Part shown: piece by piece, positions 26,200 through 35,984 of the stretch | Position numbering within the stretch: position 1 is the first letter of the stretch | Layout of the letters: the number at the start of each line of letters is the position of its first letter | Source of the DNA: Candidatus Gastranaerophilales bacterium | GTDB taxonomy: Bacteria; Cyanobacteriota; Vampirovibrionia; Gastranaerophilales; Gastranaerophilaceae | Length of the DNA stretch: 59,351 nucleotides | Direction of reading: 5' to 3' | Assembly: GCA_944326515.1 (NCBI GenBank) | Contig: CALVEI010000004.1 | Location: 1-59,351 of the forward strand | The notes under the pieces: generated by a model | Told to the model about the DNA's origin: nothing | The model's input: only the letters and a program-made list of their open reading frames with translations | The model's database searches: none | Program-made: the position numbers and the translations under genes

Positions 26200-27111
26200 T
26201 TACTTAATTTGTCTTTTTAAATCGCTTCTTATATCAGAAAGAGGACCATTGTTGGGGTTTCTATATGTTTGGTAGTATTTTTTTACGTATGTAAAAGGGA
26301 ATTTAGGAATCCAGCTTAGTTTTACAAAAATGGAGATGCCTTCAGCTCCTTGTGAAAACATTAATTCGTCTATAGTTTGTTCATATGCGGGTGATATTGA
26401 AGACAATAGTTTTAATATGTAGTCTGTTACTGTTAATGCCGAATATCCAGAAATAGCTCCTGTATTTGTAACTAAATAAGTTATTTTGAATTCCTTATCA
26501 TTAATGGTAACTTTTTCTGAGTCTTCTGGCATAGCTATTTCATTTTCTTGTGCTTTTTCTATTTCAAACCATTCACCAAGGTATCTTATTCTTAAAGAAT
26601 GTGGATCTGGCATATAAATGTCATCGTATTTGTTAGGTAAAAGCTTAGTTCCGTTTATGTCATATATACCGTATTTGTATTTTTGACAAGTTAAAAACAT
26701 ATCACCAAATAGTGGTTCTATTGAGGAATATTCCGGTGGGATAATTGCTTTTCCTGTTTCGTCATAAAGCCCGTAGTCATTGTCATTGCCAAGTTTTACG
26801 TATTTAATCAGTATACGTTCTACGTGTCTGTATCTAGGTTTAACCAGATAGTTACCTCTGCTGTCAATTAGGCCATATCTACTGCCTTTTTGAACAATCC
26901 AAGATGTTTCTCCTACTCGGATGAGTTTTTTGTATTCAGCAGGGACAAGGATAATGCCTTTTTTGTCTTTCAGTCCGAATTTATTGTCTTTGCCAAACAC
27001 AGTCACATCAGTATTTTTTATTGTTGGCAATGATTGTTCTGCGCAATACGATGCTAATGTATTAGACGCAATTAAAAAAAATAAACCTAAAATGACCACA
27101 ATCTTTTTCAT
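26200..27111 (-). CDS. Secreted WG-repeat protein
   Basis: 303 residues with an N-terminal signal peptide (MKKIVVILGLFFLIASNTLASYC). At least four WG-type beta repeats follow: NKFGLKDKKGIILVPAEY, SRYGLIDSRGNYLVKPRY, NDYGLYDETGKAIIPPEY and YKYGIYDINGTKLLPNKY. The C-terminal part (from about 195) is different and unrecognised. WG repeats form beta-propeller-like or solenoid binding surfaces, often in envelope proteins. It diverges from the AsmA-like gene. Ligand unknown. Confidence 0.85.
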   Translation of the reverse strand: MKKIVVILGLFFLIASNTLASYCAEQSLPTIKNTDVTVFGKDNKFGLKDKKGIILVPAEYKKLIRVGETSWIVQKGSRYGLIDSRGNYLVKPRYRHVERILIKYVKLGNDNDYGLYDETGKAIIPPEYSSIEPLFGDMFLTCQKYKYGIYDINGTKLLPNKYDDIYMPDPHSLRIRYLGEWFEIEKAQENEIAMPEDSEKVTINDKEFKITYLVTNTGAISGYSALTVTDYILKLLSSISPAYEQTIDELMFSQGAEGISIFVKLSWIPKFPFTYVKKYYQTYRNPNNGPLSDIRSDLKRQIK

Positions 27112-27139
27112 AGGTTATATAATATCACAAATTTTGTTA

Positions 27140-27148
27140 TGTTATAAT
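27140..27148 (+). promoter_or_regulatory. Extended -10 promoter of the AsmA-like gene
   Basis: TGTTATAAT at 27140-27148 is a TGn plus TATAAT extended -10. It would start transcription near 27155, which supports the ATG at 27192 over the upstream TTG at 27153. Confidence 0.55.
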
Positions 27149-27191
27149 TTTCTTGAGAAATTGTGTTTTATTTAGTTGGAATTTATTTGAT

Positions 27192-30011
27192 ATGAGAAAT
27201 CTTTTAAAATTTTTAAAAATATCTGTTTTTTTGTTAGTTTTATTATGCTTTTTTATTAGCATTCCATTTTTTATATACTTAAAAGTTATTCCTTATGCTG
27301 TTTCAAATGACAGGTTAATAACTTTGGTAGAGAAAAATGCAGCTAAGACACTTGGAATTGATGTAAATATAGATTCACCTGTTTTAAAAACAGGTTTAAA
27401 CACTAATATTGATTTTAAGGTCAAAGAAATCAGCATAAGCAAAGATAAAACTAATTATTTTTCTTTGAAAAACTTTGATTCATCAGTTTCGTTTGCCCAA
27501 GTATTAGAAAAAACAATTATATTAAACAAACTTGGTGCTGATTATATTTTTGCTGATGTCAATAAACTAATGACTTTATCAGGTGAACAAAAGCCGCAAC
27601 AGGAACAACAACCTTTTGATTGGACTATAGATTGGTTCAATTCTCTCTTATACATAAAAAAATGTGTGATTGTTTATAATTTAGATAAAGATACTTCAAT
27701 AAAAGTTGATGCACGTAATCTGGAAATTTCTGAATCAAGAGAACCAAAGTTTGTTCGTTTTGATATAGCTGCAGTTGTTAAAAAGAAATCACAAGAACTC
27801 AAGTTCTTCTTATCTGACAGAGACACTGTCTATATCAAAGATAAAAGACTTTTAATAGACAAAGGTATATTGGTAGTTAACAAGTCTAAGATATTTATTA
27901 ATGCTTCTGCTGATCGAAAAAACGGTTATGATATTAATTTGTATGCAGATAATTTTGATTTGAAAAATATAATTCAGCTTTTGCGTTCAAATCTTATTAT
28001 GCCAAACGGTGACGAGTTATTGTCATTCTATAAAGATATATATGGTAGTTTTGATTTTAAGATTAATTTAAGTAAGAGAAAAGGCCTTGATGGCAGTATT
28101 AAAATCAATAAAGCAGGATTAAAACTTATACCTGTTAATAATATACCGGTTGTTGCACAAAAAGGTTTAATTACTTTTGATAACAATAAAATATATTTAA
28201 AGGATTTTGTCGGATACTATGGTAAAAGTCAAAAGAATCGTGTCGAAATGTCTGGTACGGTTGATGATTATATGAAGTCAGTTGACACTAATATTGAAGT
28301 AAAAGGCGTTGCAACAAATGAACTTGTAAGTGACTATATTTCTAAAGTTGCAGGTTGCAAGCTTACATTGACAGGTGGTGATTCAGGCACAATTCTTTAT
28401 GTAAAATCAAAATATAACAAGATTGATATTACTTGGCTTTTTAAACTTGCAAAAGGCAAAGATATTCTTATAGAAGGTGCATCTTTAAGCCCTGTTAATT
28501 GGGATAGAGCATTAAAAGCAGATTTTCATTTTGAAAATAATATATTCCAAATAAAAAGTATAAATTATTATATTGCTAAGATTATTGATAAAAATTCTAA
28601 AGGTATTAAGCCTATACTTACTGTTAGTGGTAATGTAGACTGTTCAAAACCTATACCGGAAGTTCTTGATTTGGGATTTAATATTCCAAAACCGTTACCG
28701 AGTGAATTTTTAAATGTTTTAATAGGTCAAAAACTATTTAAAAAAGGTACTATTGCTGGCAATATGCATTATGTTGTTAACAATGGAATTCCTCAATTAA
28801 AAGGTAACATGGAAATGAAAAAGGTTCGTATTCCATCACAAAGGTTACGAATTTCTAATGCAAGTTTTTCTACTGACGAAAATCTTATATATATAAAGGC
28901 AGATGGAAGATTTAAACGTTCAAAATATAATTTTAACGGACATTTTAAAAATTCTTTGATTTTGCCTGTTGTTGTTAAAGATATCAATTTGACCATAGAC
29001 AACATTGATGTTGAAAAAATGATTCTTTCTATGAATCAACAAAACACAAATCAAGTGTCAACGGTAACTCAAAAGGATGTTGTTGCAGATTCTAACTCTT
29101 TGCAAAATGATAATTCTGACGAGGATGAATCAAGCTATGATGCTTATACATTTGATACAGGTTTGATTGTTGTTGAAAGATGTATATTGCACGTTGTTCA
29201 AGGCTTTTACAAAGATATAAAATTTGGTAATTTGTGGGCTAATCTTACTCTTGATGGTAATGGTTTATTGCAAATTAAATCAAATAAGTTTGATTTTGCT
29301 GAAGGTACATCTTCTTTGAAAGTTTTATGTGATTTGAAAAAGCATATTTACTCCTTAACATTAGGCGTTAAAGATATAAACTCAGACCTTATTGCAACTA
29401 CTTTGCTTGCATTAAAACGAGAAATCACAGGTAAAGCCAGTGGTTTGATAGAAATTAATACAGATGATTCTTTAAAACTTAACGGTAGAATTCGATTTAT
29501 TGTAAAAAATGGTACAATCGCAAAAGTTGGGCTTGTTGAATATGCTCTAAAATTTGCTGCATTGTTCAGAAATCCGATGGCAATGATAAGTCCTTCTACA
29601 ATATTTGACTTAGTTAATGTTCCTGAAGGGGATTTTGATAAAATCGTTGGTGATATTGTAATGAAAGATAATGTTGTTGAAAAAATTATGATTAAATCAT
29701 CAGCAGAGCAGTTAAGTTCTTTTATTGTTGGTCGTTTTGACCTTGTGACAAGAGATGCATCTTTAAGAATTTACACGAAATTTAGTAATAAAAATAAAGG
29801 TTTTGCTGGGTTTTTAAGAAATATTTCACTTAACAGCCTTGCTAATAGGGTTCCTTTGAACAGTAGAAATGATAGTCTTTATTATTCTGCCGAATTGAGC
29901 CAATTACCACCAATTGATGCAGAAGAAAAAGATTGTCAGGTCTTTTTAACCAAGGTTGATGGAGATGTTGAAAAGTTCAATTTCTTGTCTTCTTTGAAAA
30001 AGATAAAGTAA
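27192..30011 (+). CDS. AsmA-like / YhdP-type envelope protein
   Basis: 939 residues. One N-terminal membrane helix (about 8-32, ISVFLLVLLCFFISIPFFIYL) precedes a very long beta-rich region. This is the architecture of AsmA-family proteins, which bridge inner and outer membranes and are implicated in phospholipid transport. The C-terminal section (from about 640) carries an AsmA-C-like pattern: LDGNGLLQIKSNKFDFAEG and, later, GLVEYALKFAALFRNP. An open TTG 13 codons upstream is rejected because it falls on the predicted transcription start. The gene suggests a two-membrane envelope. Confidence 0.75.
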   Translation: MRNLLKFLKISVFLLVLLCFFISIPFFIYLKVIPYAVSNDRLITLVEKNAAKTLGIDVNIDSPVLKTGLNTNIDFKVKEISISKDKTNYFSLKNFDSSVSFAQVLEKTIILNKLGADYIFADVNKLMTLSGEQKPQQEQQPFDWTIDWFNSLLYIKKCVIVYNLDKDTSIKVDARNLEISESREPKFVRFDIAAVVKKKSQELKFFLSDRDTVYIKDKRLLIDKGILVVNKSKIFINASADRKNGYDINLYADNFDLKNIIQLLRSNLIMPNGDELLSFYKDIYGSFDFKINLSKRKGLDGSIKINKAGLKLIPVNNIPVVAQKGLITFDNNKIYLKDFVGYYGKSQKNRVEMSGTVDDYMKSVDTNIEVKGVATNELVSDYISKVAGCKLTLTGGDSGTILYVKSKYNKIDITWLFKLAKGKDILIEGASLSPVNWDRALKADFHFENNIFQIKSINYYIAKIIDKNSKGIKPILTVSGNVDCSKPIPEVLDLGFNIPKPLPSEFLNVLIGQKLFKKGTIAGNMHYVVNNGIPQLKGNMEMKKVRIPSQRLRISNASFSTDENLIYIKADGRFKRSKYNFNGHFKNSLILPVVVKDINLTIDNIDVEKMILSMNQQNTNQVSTVTQKDVVADSNSLQNDNSDEDESSYDAYTFDTGLIVVERCILHVVQGFYKDIKFGNLWANLTLDGNGLLQIKSNKFDFAEGTSSLKVLCDLKKHIYSLTLGVKDINSDLIATTLLALKREITGKASGLIEINTDDSLKLNGRIRFIVKNGTIAKVGLVEYALKFAALFRNPMAMISPSTIFDLVNVPEGDFDKIVGDIVMKDNVVEKIMIKSSAEQLSSFIVGRFDLVTRDASLRIYTKFSNKNKGFAGFLRNISLNSLANRVPLNSRNDSLYYSAELSQLPPIDAEEKDCQVFLTKVDGDVEKFNFLSSLKKIK

Positions 30012-30113
30012 CATTTCGTGAAGATGACTCCATAGGGCTATAAACTTTTTATAAAAAAATCCGAAGTTAAGATTGTAAGTGATAATTGTAGTCTGAATAA
30101 AAGGAGAAAAATT

Positions 30114-30398
30114 ATGAGTTTATCAGTTAATGGCGTATCAGGTCACGTTTATACAGACATTGAAAAAAAATTCCAATATCAACAGTTGGGGATTCCTGAT
30201 GATATTATATCTCAAGGGACTTCTGCAATAGAAGATTATGCTTATGAAAATGGAATTACTCTACCTAATTTTGAAACTCAAGATATGGAAACTTTGTTTG
30301 AACCTACTGATAACGAAACAAATCAGGCTCAAGCAGGACAAGCTGGACAATCAAATACAGCGCAAGCTAATAAAGGTAAAATGAATTTTAAGGCATAG
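30114..30398 (+). CDS. Small hypothetical protein, 94 residues
   Basis: Acidic N-terminal part and a Gln/Ala/Gly-rich tail (NQAQAGQAGQSNTAQANKG). It has no signal peptide or membrane helix. The AAAAGGAG ribosome site and the terminator right after it support a real gene. I do not recognise the family. The low-complexity tail suggests a flexible end. Confidence 0.65.
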   Translation: MSLSVNGVSGHVYTDIEKKFQYQQLGIPDDIISQGTSAIEDYAYENGITLPNFETQDMETLFEPTDNETNQAQAGQAGQSNTAQANKGKMNFKA

Positions 30399-30432
30399 CA
30401 ATTGTTTTTAAATTTATTATACAAATAAAAGT

Positions 30433-30465
30433 AAAAGGCTATTCACAGGGAAGAATAGCCTTTTT
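30433..30465 (+). terminator. Intrinsic terminator
   Basis: AAAAGGCTATTC, an 8-base loop, GAATAGCCTTTT, then T. The perfect 12-bp stem closes the small gene upstream. Confidence 0.9.
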
Positions 30466-30569
30466 AAAAGAGAATTTTCAACTGAACTGATGTGATAGTT
30501 AGTGTGAGCTGTTCTGATATAGTGTCAGGGATTTCTCTTTACATACTTAATTATAATTTTATTTTTGAT

Positions 30570-30603
30570 AACAACAATGACCCCACGGAGTCATTTGTTG
30601 TTT
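30570..30603. other. Hairpin over the response-regulator stop codon
   Basis: AACAACAATGAC, loop CCCACGGA, GTCATTTGTTGTT; one bulged base breaks the stem. On the minus strand it overlaps the stop codon of the response regulator but lacks a T-run, so it is a poor intrinsic terminator. It may be a 3' end stabiliser. Confidence 0.4.
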
Positions 30604-31252
30604 ATACGAGTTTTTCTTTTATTGCAAGTATTGCAGCTTGGGTTCTATCTTCAACACATAATTTTTGAAGAATGTTTTTAAGGTGATTTTTTACGGTGTG
30701 TATGGATAATATTAATTCATCAGCAATTTCTTTGTTTGATTTTCCAAGAGCAACGAGTTTGAGTATATCTTTTTCTCTGGCCGTTAAATCAAAATCATAA
30801 CCATCATTCTCTTGTGATTCAGTATTTATGTCATTGGTTTGTATAATTTCAAGAATAAATTGTGCTATAGAAGGATCAATCCATATTGCACCGTTTAAAA
30901 CAGATTTGATAACGTTAATTAACTCATCAAGTTTTATATTTTTTAGACAATAGGCATTGGCTCCTGATTTAAAGGCAGATAATACTAATTTTTTTTCATT
31001 AAAAGAGGTCAGCATTATGACTTTAGTTTCAGGTAGAATGTTTTTTATATGCATTGTTGTATCGATACCGTTCATAATTGGCATTGATATGTCCATTAGG
31101 ACAATATCGGGTTTATGTTCTAATTTTATGTAATTTATTGCAGATTGTCCGTTATCAGCTTCGGATATATTTACGTCTGGTAATTTTATTTTTAATCCGT
31201 ATGCCGTAGTCTTTCTTGTATGCAAGTAATCTTCTACAATCAAAATTTCCAT
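30602..31252 (-). CDS. NarL/FixJ-type response regulator
   Basis: 216 residues. The receiver domain has its phospho-acceptor Asp54 in DIVLMDISMP. A LuxR-type helix-turn-helix follows at about 150-212 (LTAREKDILKLVALGKSNKEIA, then IHTVKNHLKNILQKL). Its start codon overlaps the histidine kinase stop by one base, so the pair is co-translated. It should bind DNA as a phosphorylated dimer. Targets are not evident. Confidence 0.93.
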   Translation of the reverse strand: MEILIVEDYLHTRKTTAYGLKIKLPDVNISEADNGQSAINYIKLEHKPDIVLMDISMPIMNGIDTTMHIKNILPETKVIMLTSFNEKKLVLSAFKSGANAYCLKNIKLDELINVIKSVLNGAIWIDPSIAQFILEIIQTNDINTESQENDGYDFDLTAREKDILKLVALGKSNKEIADELILSIHTVKNHLKNILQKLCVEDRTQAAILAIKEKLV

Positions 31253-32841
31253 TATTTATCCTCTTTATTTTGGTTTTGCGGGAGTTTTATAGTAAATCTT
31301 GTGTATTTGTTTATTTCGCTTTCAACATTTATAGTTCCATTATGCATGCTGACCAGTTTTTCACATACACTGAGCCCAAAGCCTGACCCGAGTTTGCGCT
31401 CCAAGCTTTTACCAGAGTAATATCTGTCAAAAATAAATTTTAAATCTTCAGGCGCGATACCGTTGCCGTTGTCTTCTATTGTGATTATCACATCGCTATC
31501 GTTATAGTGTGCGTTAATTTTTATGTAATCGTTTTCTTTTGTATTTTCTATTGCGTTAGACAGAAGGTTCATAAAAACTCTTGTTAACTGAAATAAATCT
31601 GCATCAATTTGGGTTCCGCCTTGATAGATATTATTGATTACTTGTATTTTTTTGTCTTCTATTAATGGTTTAAGTTTATCTGTACAATCTGAGATTATTT
31701 TGTTTAAATCCACTTTTTCAATATTTAATCTAAGCTTTTTAGAATCAAAGCTGTAAGACTCAAGTATGAGATTTACCATTTTTAGTAAATGTTCGTTATT
31801 TTTTGCCAGACTTTCTGCCAATTCATATTCATTTTGGAGTCCGATTTCTTTAAATTTTTGAGAGATTAATTCTAGTGATTGCGCTTGTGATACCAATGGT
31901 GTTCTTAAATCGTGGGTGAGGTTTGAGATAAAGCTTTGTCTTAGATTTTCTTTTGTCTCAAGATTCTCTGCCATATCATTAAAACTGTTATAAATATTTT
32001 GTATTAATTCTTGATTGTTTGTAGTTGTTAATCTGAAATTAAGGTTGCCTTTTTCTATCTCTTTGGTTGCCTTGGAAAGTGCCATAATGGGTAATACAAA
32101 GACTTTTTTAACAATCATACCGATTATGAAACTTGAGATTATGCCAATAATTAGAATTATCAAGCCTGTTAAAATATTGTCTATTTGCATTCTACTTTGT
32201 CTGAATGCAAGTGATATGTTTATATAAGCAATTGTTTCGTTATTTTCATTTTTTATTTCCAAAAGATTGCTATAACTGTTTGCTTTTGATTTGAATAGTC
32301 TTTCGGCCAAAAAAGTTTTTTTATCAAAATACTGTAAAGACATTGGGTCTGTTGCAATATTTATGTATGAATATGGTTCTTGAGTTTTTTCAAATCTTAG
32401 TTCTATGTTGTAAGGGCCTGAGGGTCTGAGTTTTTTTATATCAACGGGTTTGCAAATCTTTAGGCTGTTTGTTTTATACGCAAATGGTAAAAGTGTACAA
32501 GAAATAAGAGTGTCATTTTTATCTTCATAAAAAGAAACAGGCATTGCGACAGGTTTTGGTACAACTTTTATTGAATAATCTTTTAAGCTGTTTTTTATTT
32601 CTCTAAGTCCAACAGGGTTAGATGTCACGTAATAAAGTTTTTTTAGTATTTCGCCTTCTTGGATACTCAAGTTGTTTTTTAAATTTTCTTCAAGCTTAGC
32701 GGTACCGTTACTTAAACCGTTTTTAGACATTAACGCATGCATTTTTTGGACTTGTGAATTATTCCATAAAAACATCAGCACTAACGGTAAAATAGCTGTG
32801 ATTAAAAAAACTGTGAAAAAGTATTTTGCAAATTTAAACAT
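31252..32841 (-). CDS. Membrane sensor histidine kinase
   Basis: 529 residues. Membrane helices at about 5-27 and 223-247 flank a periplasmic sensor of roughly 195 residues. HAMP (about 240-297) and HisKA with His310 (NLTHDLRTPL) follow. The catalytic domain has N-box NLLSNAIENT, G1 DNGNGIAP, F-box FDRYYSG and G2 GSGFGLS. The kinase is of the classical HPK1 type, yet its partner regulator is NarL-like, which usually pairs with HisKA_3 kinases. The signal is unknown. Confidence 0.92.
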   Translation of the reverse strand: MFKFAKYFFTVFLITAILPLVLMFLWNNSQVQKMHALMSKNGLSNGTAKLEENLKNNLSIQEGEILKKLYYVTSNPVGLREIKNSLKDYSIKVVPKPVAMPVSFYEDKNDTLISCTLLPFAYKTNSLKICKPVDIKKLRPSGPYNIELRFEKTQEPYSYINIATDPMSLQYFDKKTFLAERLFKSKANSYSNLLEIKNENNETIAYINISLAFRQSRMQIDNILTGLIILIIGIISSFIIGMIVKKVFVLPIMALSKATKEIEKGNLNFRLTTTNNQELIQNIYNSFNDMAENLETKENLRQSFISNLTHDLRTPLVSQAQSLELISQKFKEIGLQNEYELAESLAKNNEHLLKMVNLILESYSFDSKKLRLNIEKVDLNKIISDCTDKLKPLIEDKKIQVINNIYQGGTQIDADLFQLTRVFMNLLSNAIENTKENDYIKINAHYNDSDVIITIEDNGNGIAPEDLKFIFDRYYSGKSLERKLGSGFGLSVCEKLVSMHNGTINVESEINKYTRFTIKLPQNQNKEDK

Positions 32842-32947
32842 ATCTTAACCCATGACAATAATATCATTTCTTTTTTGAGTTTAAAATGATTCTTGGGAGC
32901 TATGTTAAGCACAAAATATATGCCTATTGAGTTTGTAAATTAATCAA

Positions 32948-35899
32948 CTAATAAGGTAAAAATCCGTTAGGATGATAACTTATTTTTCTTGGAGAAATAC
33001 CGTATCTTCCCATTCTTTGGGCGATTAATAAATCCTTTTGTGGATTGTTATCTTCAGGGTTAAGAATATATAGCAAATCTTCCCAATCTGCTTTGATTTT
33101 ACCTTCTGCTATTTCTTTAGTCCAATCTGTGATTTGGTCTTGATAGTCTTTGTAAAGCATATTAACTTTGGCAAGGACCGGTCTTTTCTTTGCAACAAGT
33201 GTCATTTCATCATTTTGTGGAGTTGCAGGGCAGAATTTTTCGCCGGATGGGTATTTCTTAGCAAGTGCCAAAACCTCAAGGTTATCACATAATGATTCAA
33301 GTCCCATTGAGAAAACTTCTTCATTGCCGGTTGCTTCGTACAAAATATCCGCTAGTGCTTGTTCCATAGCGAGTGCTTTTATTTTGTTTTCTACCGTCAT
33401 ATTGAGTTTGTCAAAGAAGAGAACCTTGCCGTGATCATATGATGTTTTTCTTTTGCGGCAGCTAAGTTCAATAAACTGATCAATGTTTATTTGATTTTTT
33501 CCTTCTCTTATTTGTTTTGCAAGTTCACTAAAATAAGAATCCATAAATTTTTCAGGGATAAAATCAAGTTTTTTGCCATACATATATCTTGCTGTTTTTA
33601 GTTTTTCTTCATATTTGAAGTCTTCTAATGATTTTATAGAAGGTTTAAGAGGGCCTTCCATTATTTCTCTGGGAAGTCCTGAGATAAATTTTCTGTAAAA
33701 TGCATCTTTAATCTGTGGAGAAAATGCACTCTTATCAGAGAATATAATTAATGCAGATTTGTTATATTTTTTTATGTAATCCTTTAAATGTTCTTTGGTT
33801 TCTTGCAGTTTTTCTTGGCTTACATATAAGCTTTTTTCCGTATGATAATAATAGTGGATAATGTCGTCTATAGTTGTGTCATCAAGTGGTTGTCTTAATG
33901 TACGATAGGCATTTTCTATTGCAGCTTTATTTATTTTAACTTTTTCTACTACTGGCAATGAGAAATTTTTGCCTAGTCTTGTAGAATAGAATTGGATTGG
34001 ATTTTCACCAATTTCCAGTTTGTATATTGCTGTTTTTACGTCAGAAAAAGATAGAGTAAATACCTCAGGATCGTGTGTATGTTGATATAAAACAGGAGCT
34101 ATAGCAGCTTCGAGAGCTCTGTTTTGTTCAAATGCCGAAAGTTCTGATTCGGCTTGCATAAGTTTGCCCAAGTTTATTTCATCTTCTTTGTCAAGTAGTT
34201 CGCCTTTAAGATTTTTTGTCCAAGAAATTACTTGTTCCTTTGGCAGTGACTCTATTGATTGGAAATATTCGTTCATGTATGCATCAGGAATATTGTGCAA
34301 TCTTGGGCTCATTTCTTTTAAATAGGCTTGTTTAAATTCACTGATATAATTGGGCGCTTTTGTATCTTGATTCTTTGGTGTTTCTATTTGAGGAAGGTTT
34401 TGGGCTTTGAATTTTTCAAGCTCTTTTATACGTTGATTTTTGTCTCGCATAATTTGTTTTTTGAGCTCTTCAAATGTTCCGCGTTGTATTGCAGTTTGGA
34501 TTTTAGTGTGAGATTCTTGGATTTTATTGCCTAAAGATTTTGCATATTCTGGATGACCGTCCCAAAATTCTGTCATAACACGTGATTGGAATTCACTGAA
34601 TTGTTGGGTTGAATAAAGTAAATCTGCAGGTTTAAAAATTTGACTTTCTTTAAGGTGTATTGATAAGTCTTTTATTAAATCGGTACTATGGTTCCAGGCG
34701 TCAATCATTGCATAACGCAATGGCTCAGAACCTGATTTCATTTTTGAAATGTAATCGGTTTTTTCTGCAGGACTCATCTGTGCCCAACGGCTGACAAGTC
34801 TTTGCATTCTTTTTAAATGCAGCGTATCTTTTTCTGCTTCTGACAAGTTAGCTTCAAACATTTTTAAATTGTTTGTTGCCCATTTTATAAAAAGCTCGTC
34901 TTTGCTAAGTTTTTGAGAGCCTACTTTTGTGTGTTTATCTTTTTGTTCGTCAACTTTTTCGGCTTCTGTTTCTTTTGCTTTTGGCGGGTTCTTTTTATTT
35001 TCTGCTCTTTCTGCTTTTTTAAACTCTTTGAGCATATCTATTGCATTGAGTTGGTCAGCAATCATATCAAGTTTTTGGTTTTTAGTTAGAGAATTCCACC
35101 AATTTTCAAACTGTTCTACAGATTTTTTAGCACGAGCTGTTCTTTCGGATTCTGATAAGGAATCCCAAAAAGCACGTTGTCCTTGAGAAATTTTTTCACC
35201 TACTTCATCAGAATAACCTTCTCTTGTGTATCTCAATGATTGTTGGTATTCAAACGGCGGTGTTTTAATTCCCAATGCCTTTAATGTTGAACTATAAACA
35301 TACTTTGAATCATTGTTTTTAAATTTGAAGTCTGCTTTAAAATCTTCATCGAGGTCGTTTTCTAAATCTTTGTTTATTTCGTCAATAGTTTTTCCTTCAA
35401 GAAATACTTTTTGTACCAAATAAACCGTGAGATTTTTTTTGTCTTTTAAAATACCTTTGTCATAAAGTTCTATTAATTCTTTATTTTCTTTAATAGAATT
35501 CAAAATACCTCTTGTTGCTTTTGTATCTTCTGGATTTTTTAATTCAGCAAAAAGAGGTTCGTCAGCAAAATGTTTTTTGATATCTTCTACCGATTGCGCA
35601 GTTTCTAGTTTATCAAAAGCTCTTTGTTGTGCTTCTAACGGGGTTAGTCTTGATTTGTCTTCCAGTGCATCAACGTATCGTCTTACCGTAATAGGCATTC
35701 GTTCTTCGTTTGTTTCGTAAAATCTTTCAAGCCCTTTATCTACACGAGCTTTAAACGATAACAAATGATCATTAAATTTTGATCTTAGTTGAAAGTTTGA
35801 TGAGCTTTGTTCAACTGGTTTTTGTTGTTCTTCTGTTACTTTTGTTTCTGCTTGTTTGGTTTGAACCTTGCTTAAAGGTAATAGAGGGTTGATTTGCAT
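32948..35899 (-). CDS. Large unknown soluble protein with an internal duplication
   Basis: 983 residues from the ATG at 35899, which follows AAGGAA. The open frame extends 16 codons further, without support. No signal peptide or membrane helix is visible, and the protein is highly charged and helical. Two related blocks occur in the C-terminal half, at about 537-655 and 781-910. Each starts IP-x4-M-x-x-YF (IPDAYMNEYF and IPEKFMDSYF). Each later has an A[LM]Ex-A-x6-LY run and then EVF[TS] (EVFTLSF and EVFSMGL). A central segment reads QRAFWDSLSESERTARAKKS and resembles helix-rich scaffolding or phage-like proteins. I do not recognise a family. It is a single gene. Confidence 0.75.
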   Translation of the reverse strand: MQINPLLPLSKVQTKQAETKVTEEQQKPVEQSSSNFQLRSKFNDHLLSFKARVDKGLERFYETNEERMPITVRRYVDALEDKSRLTPLEAQQRAFDKLETAQSVEDIKKHFADEPLFAELKNPEDTKATRGILNSIKENKELIELYDKGILKDKKNLTVYLVQKVFLEGKTIDEINKDLENDLDEDFKADFKFKNNDSKYVYSSTLKALGIKTPPFEYQQSLRYTREGYSDEVGEKISQGQRAFWDSLSESERTARAKKSVEQFENWWNSLTKNQKLDMIADQLNAIDMLKEFKKAERAENKKNPPKAKETEAEKVDEQKDKHTKVGSQKLSKDELFIKWATNNLKMFEANLSEAEKDTLHLKRMQRLVSRWAQMSPAEKTDYISKMKSGSEPLRYAMIDAWNHSTDLIKDLSIHLKESQIFKPADLLYSTQQFSEFQSRVMTEFWDGHPEYAKSLGNKIQESHTKIQTAIQRGTFEELKKQIMRDKNQRIKELEKFKAQNLPQIETPKNQDTKAPNYISEFKQAYLKEMSPRLHNIPDAYMNEYFQSIESLPKEQVISWTKNLKGELLDKEDEINLGKLMQAESELSAFEQNRALEAAIAPVLYQHTHDPEVFTLSFSDVKTAIYKLEIGENPIQFYSTRLGKNFSLPVVEKVKINKAAIENAYRTLRQPLDDTTIDDIIHYYYHTEKSLYVSQEKLQETKEHLKDYIKKYNKSALIIFSDKSAFSPQIKDAFYRKFISGLPREIMEGPLKPSIKSLEDFKYEEKLKTARYMYGKKLDFIPEKFMDSYFSELAKQIREGKNQINIDQFIELSCRKRKTSYDHGKVLFFDKLNMTVENKIKALAMEQALADILYEATGNEEVFSMGLESLCDNLEVLALAKKYPSGEKFCPATPQNDEMTLVAKKRPVLAKVNMLYKDYQDQITDWTKEIAEGKIKADWEDLLYILNPEDNNPQKDLLIAQRMGRYGISPRKISYHPNGFLPY

Positions 35900-35984
35900 T
35901 TTGAATTCCTTACACTTTTCGATATTTGTACAAAACTCAAAATACATGAAATTTGCTTTAAAATCGGGTTTTGTAAAGAATTTT

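Noticed and set aside
27153..27191. TTG start extending the AsmA-like protein by 13 residues
   Set aside because: It falls on the predicted transcription start from the extended -10 at 27140-27148, and the added residues precede an ordinary ATG and membrane helix.
30570..30603. Intrinsic terminator for the response regulator
   Set aside because: The stem overlaps the stop codon and no T-run follows on the minus strand; it was kept only as a hairpin.
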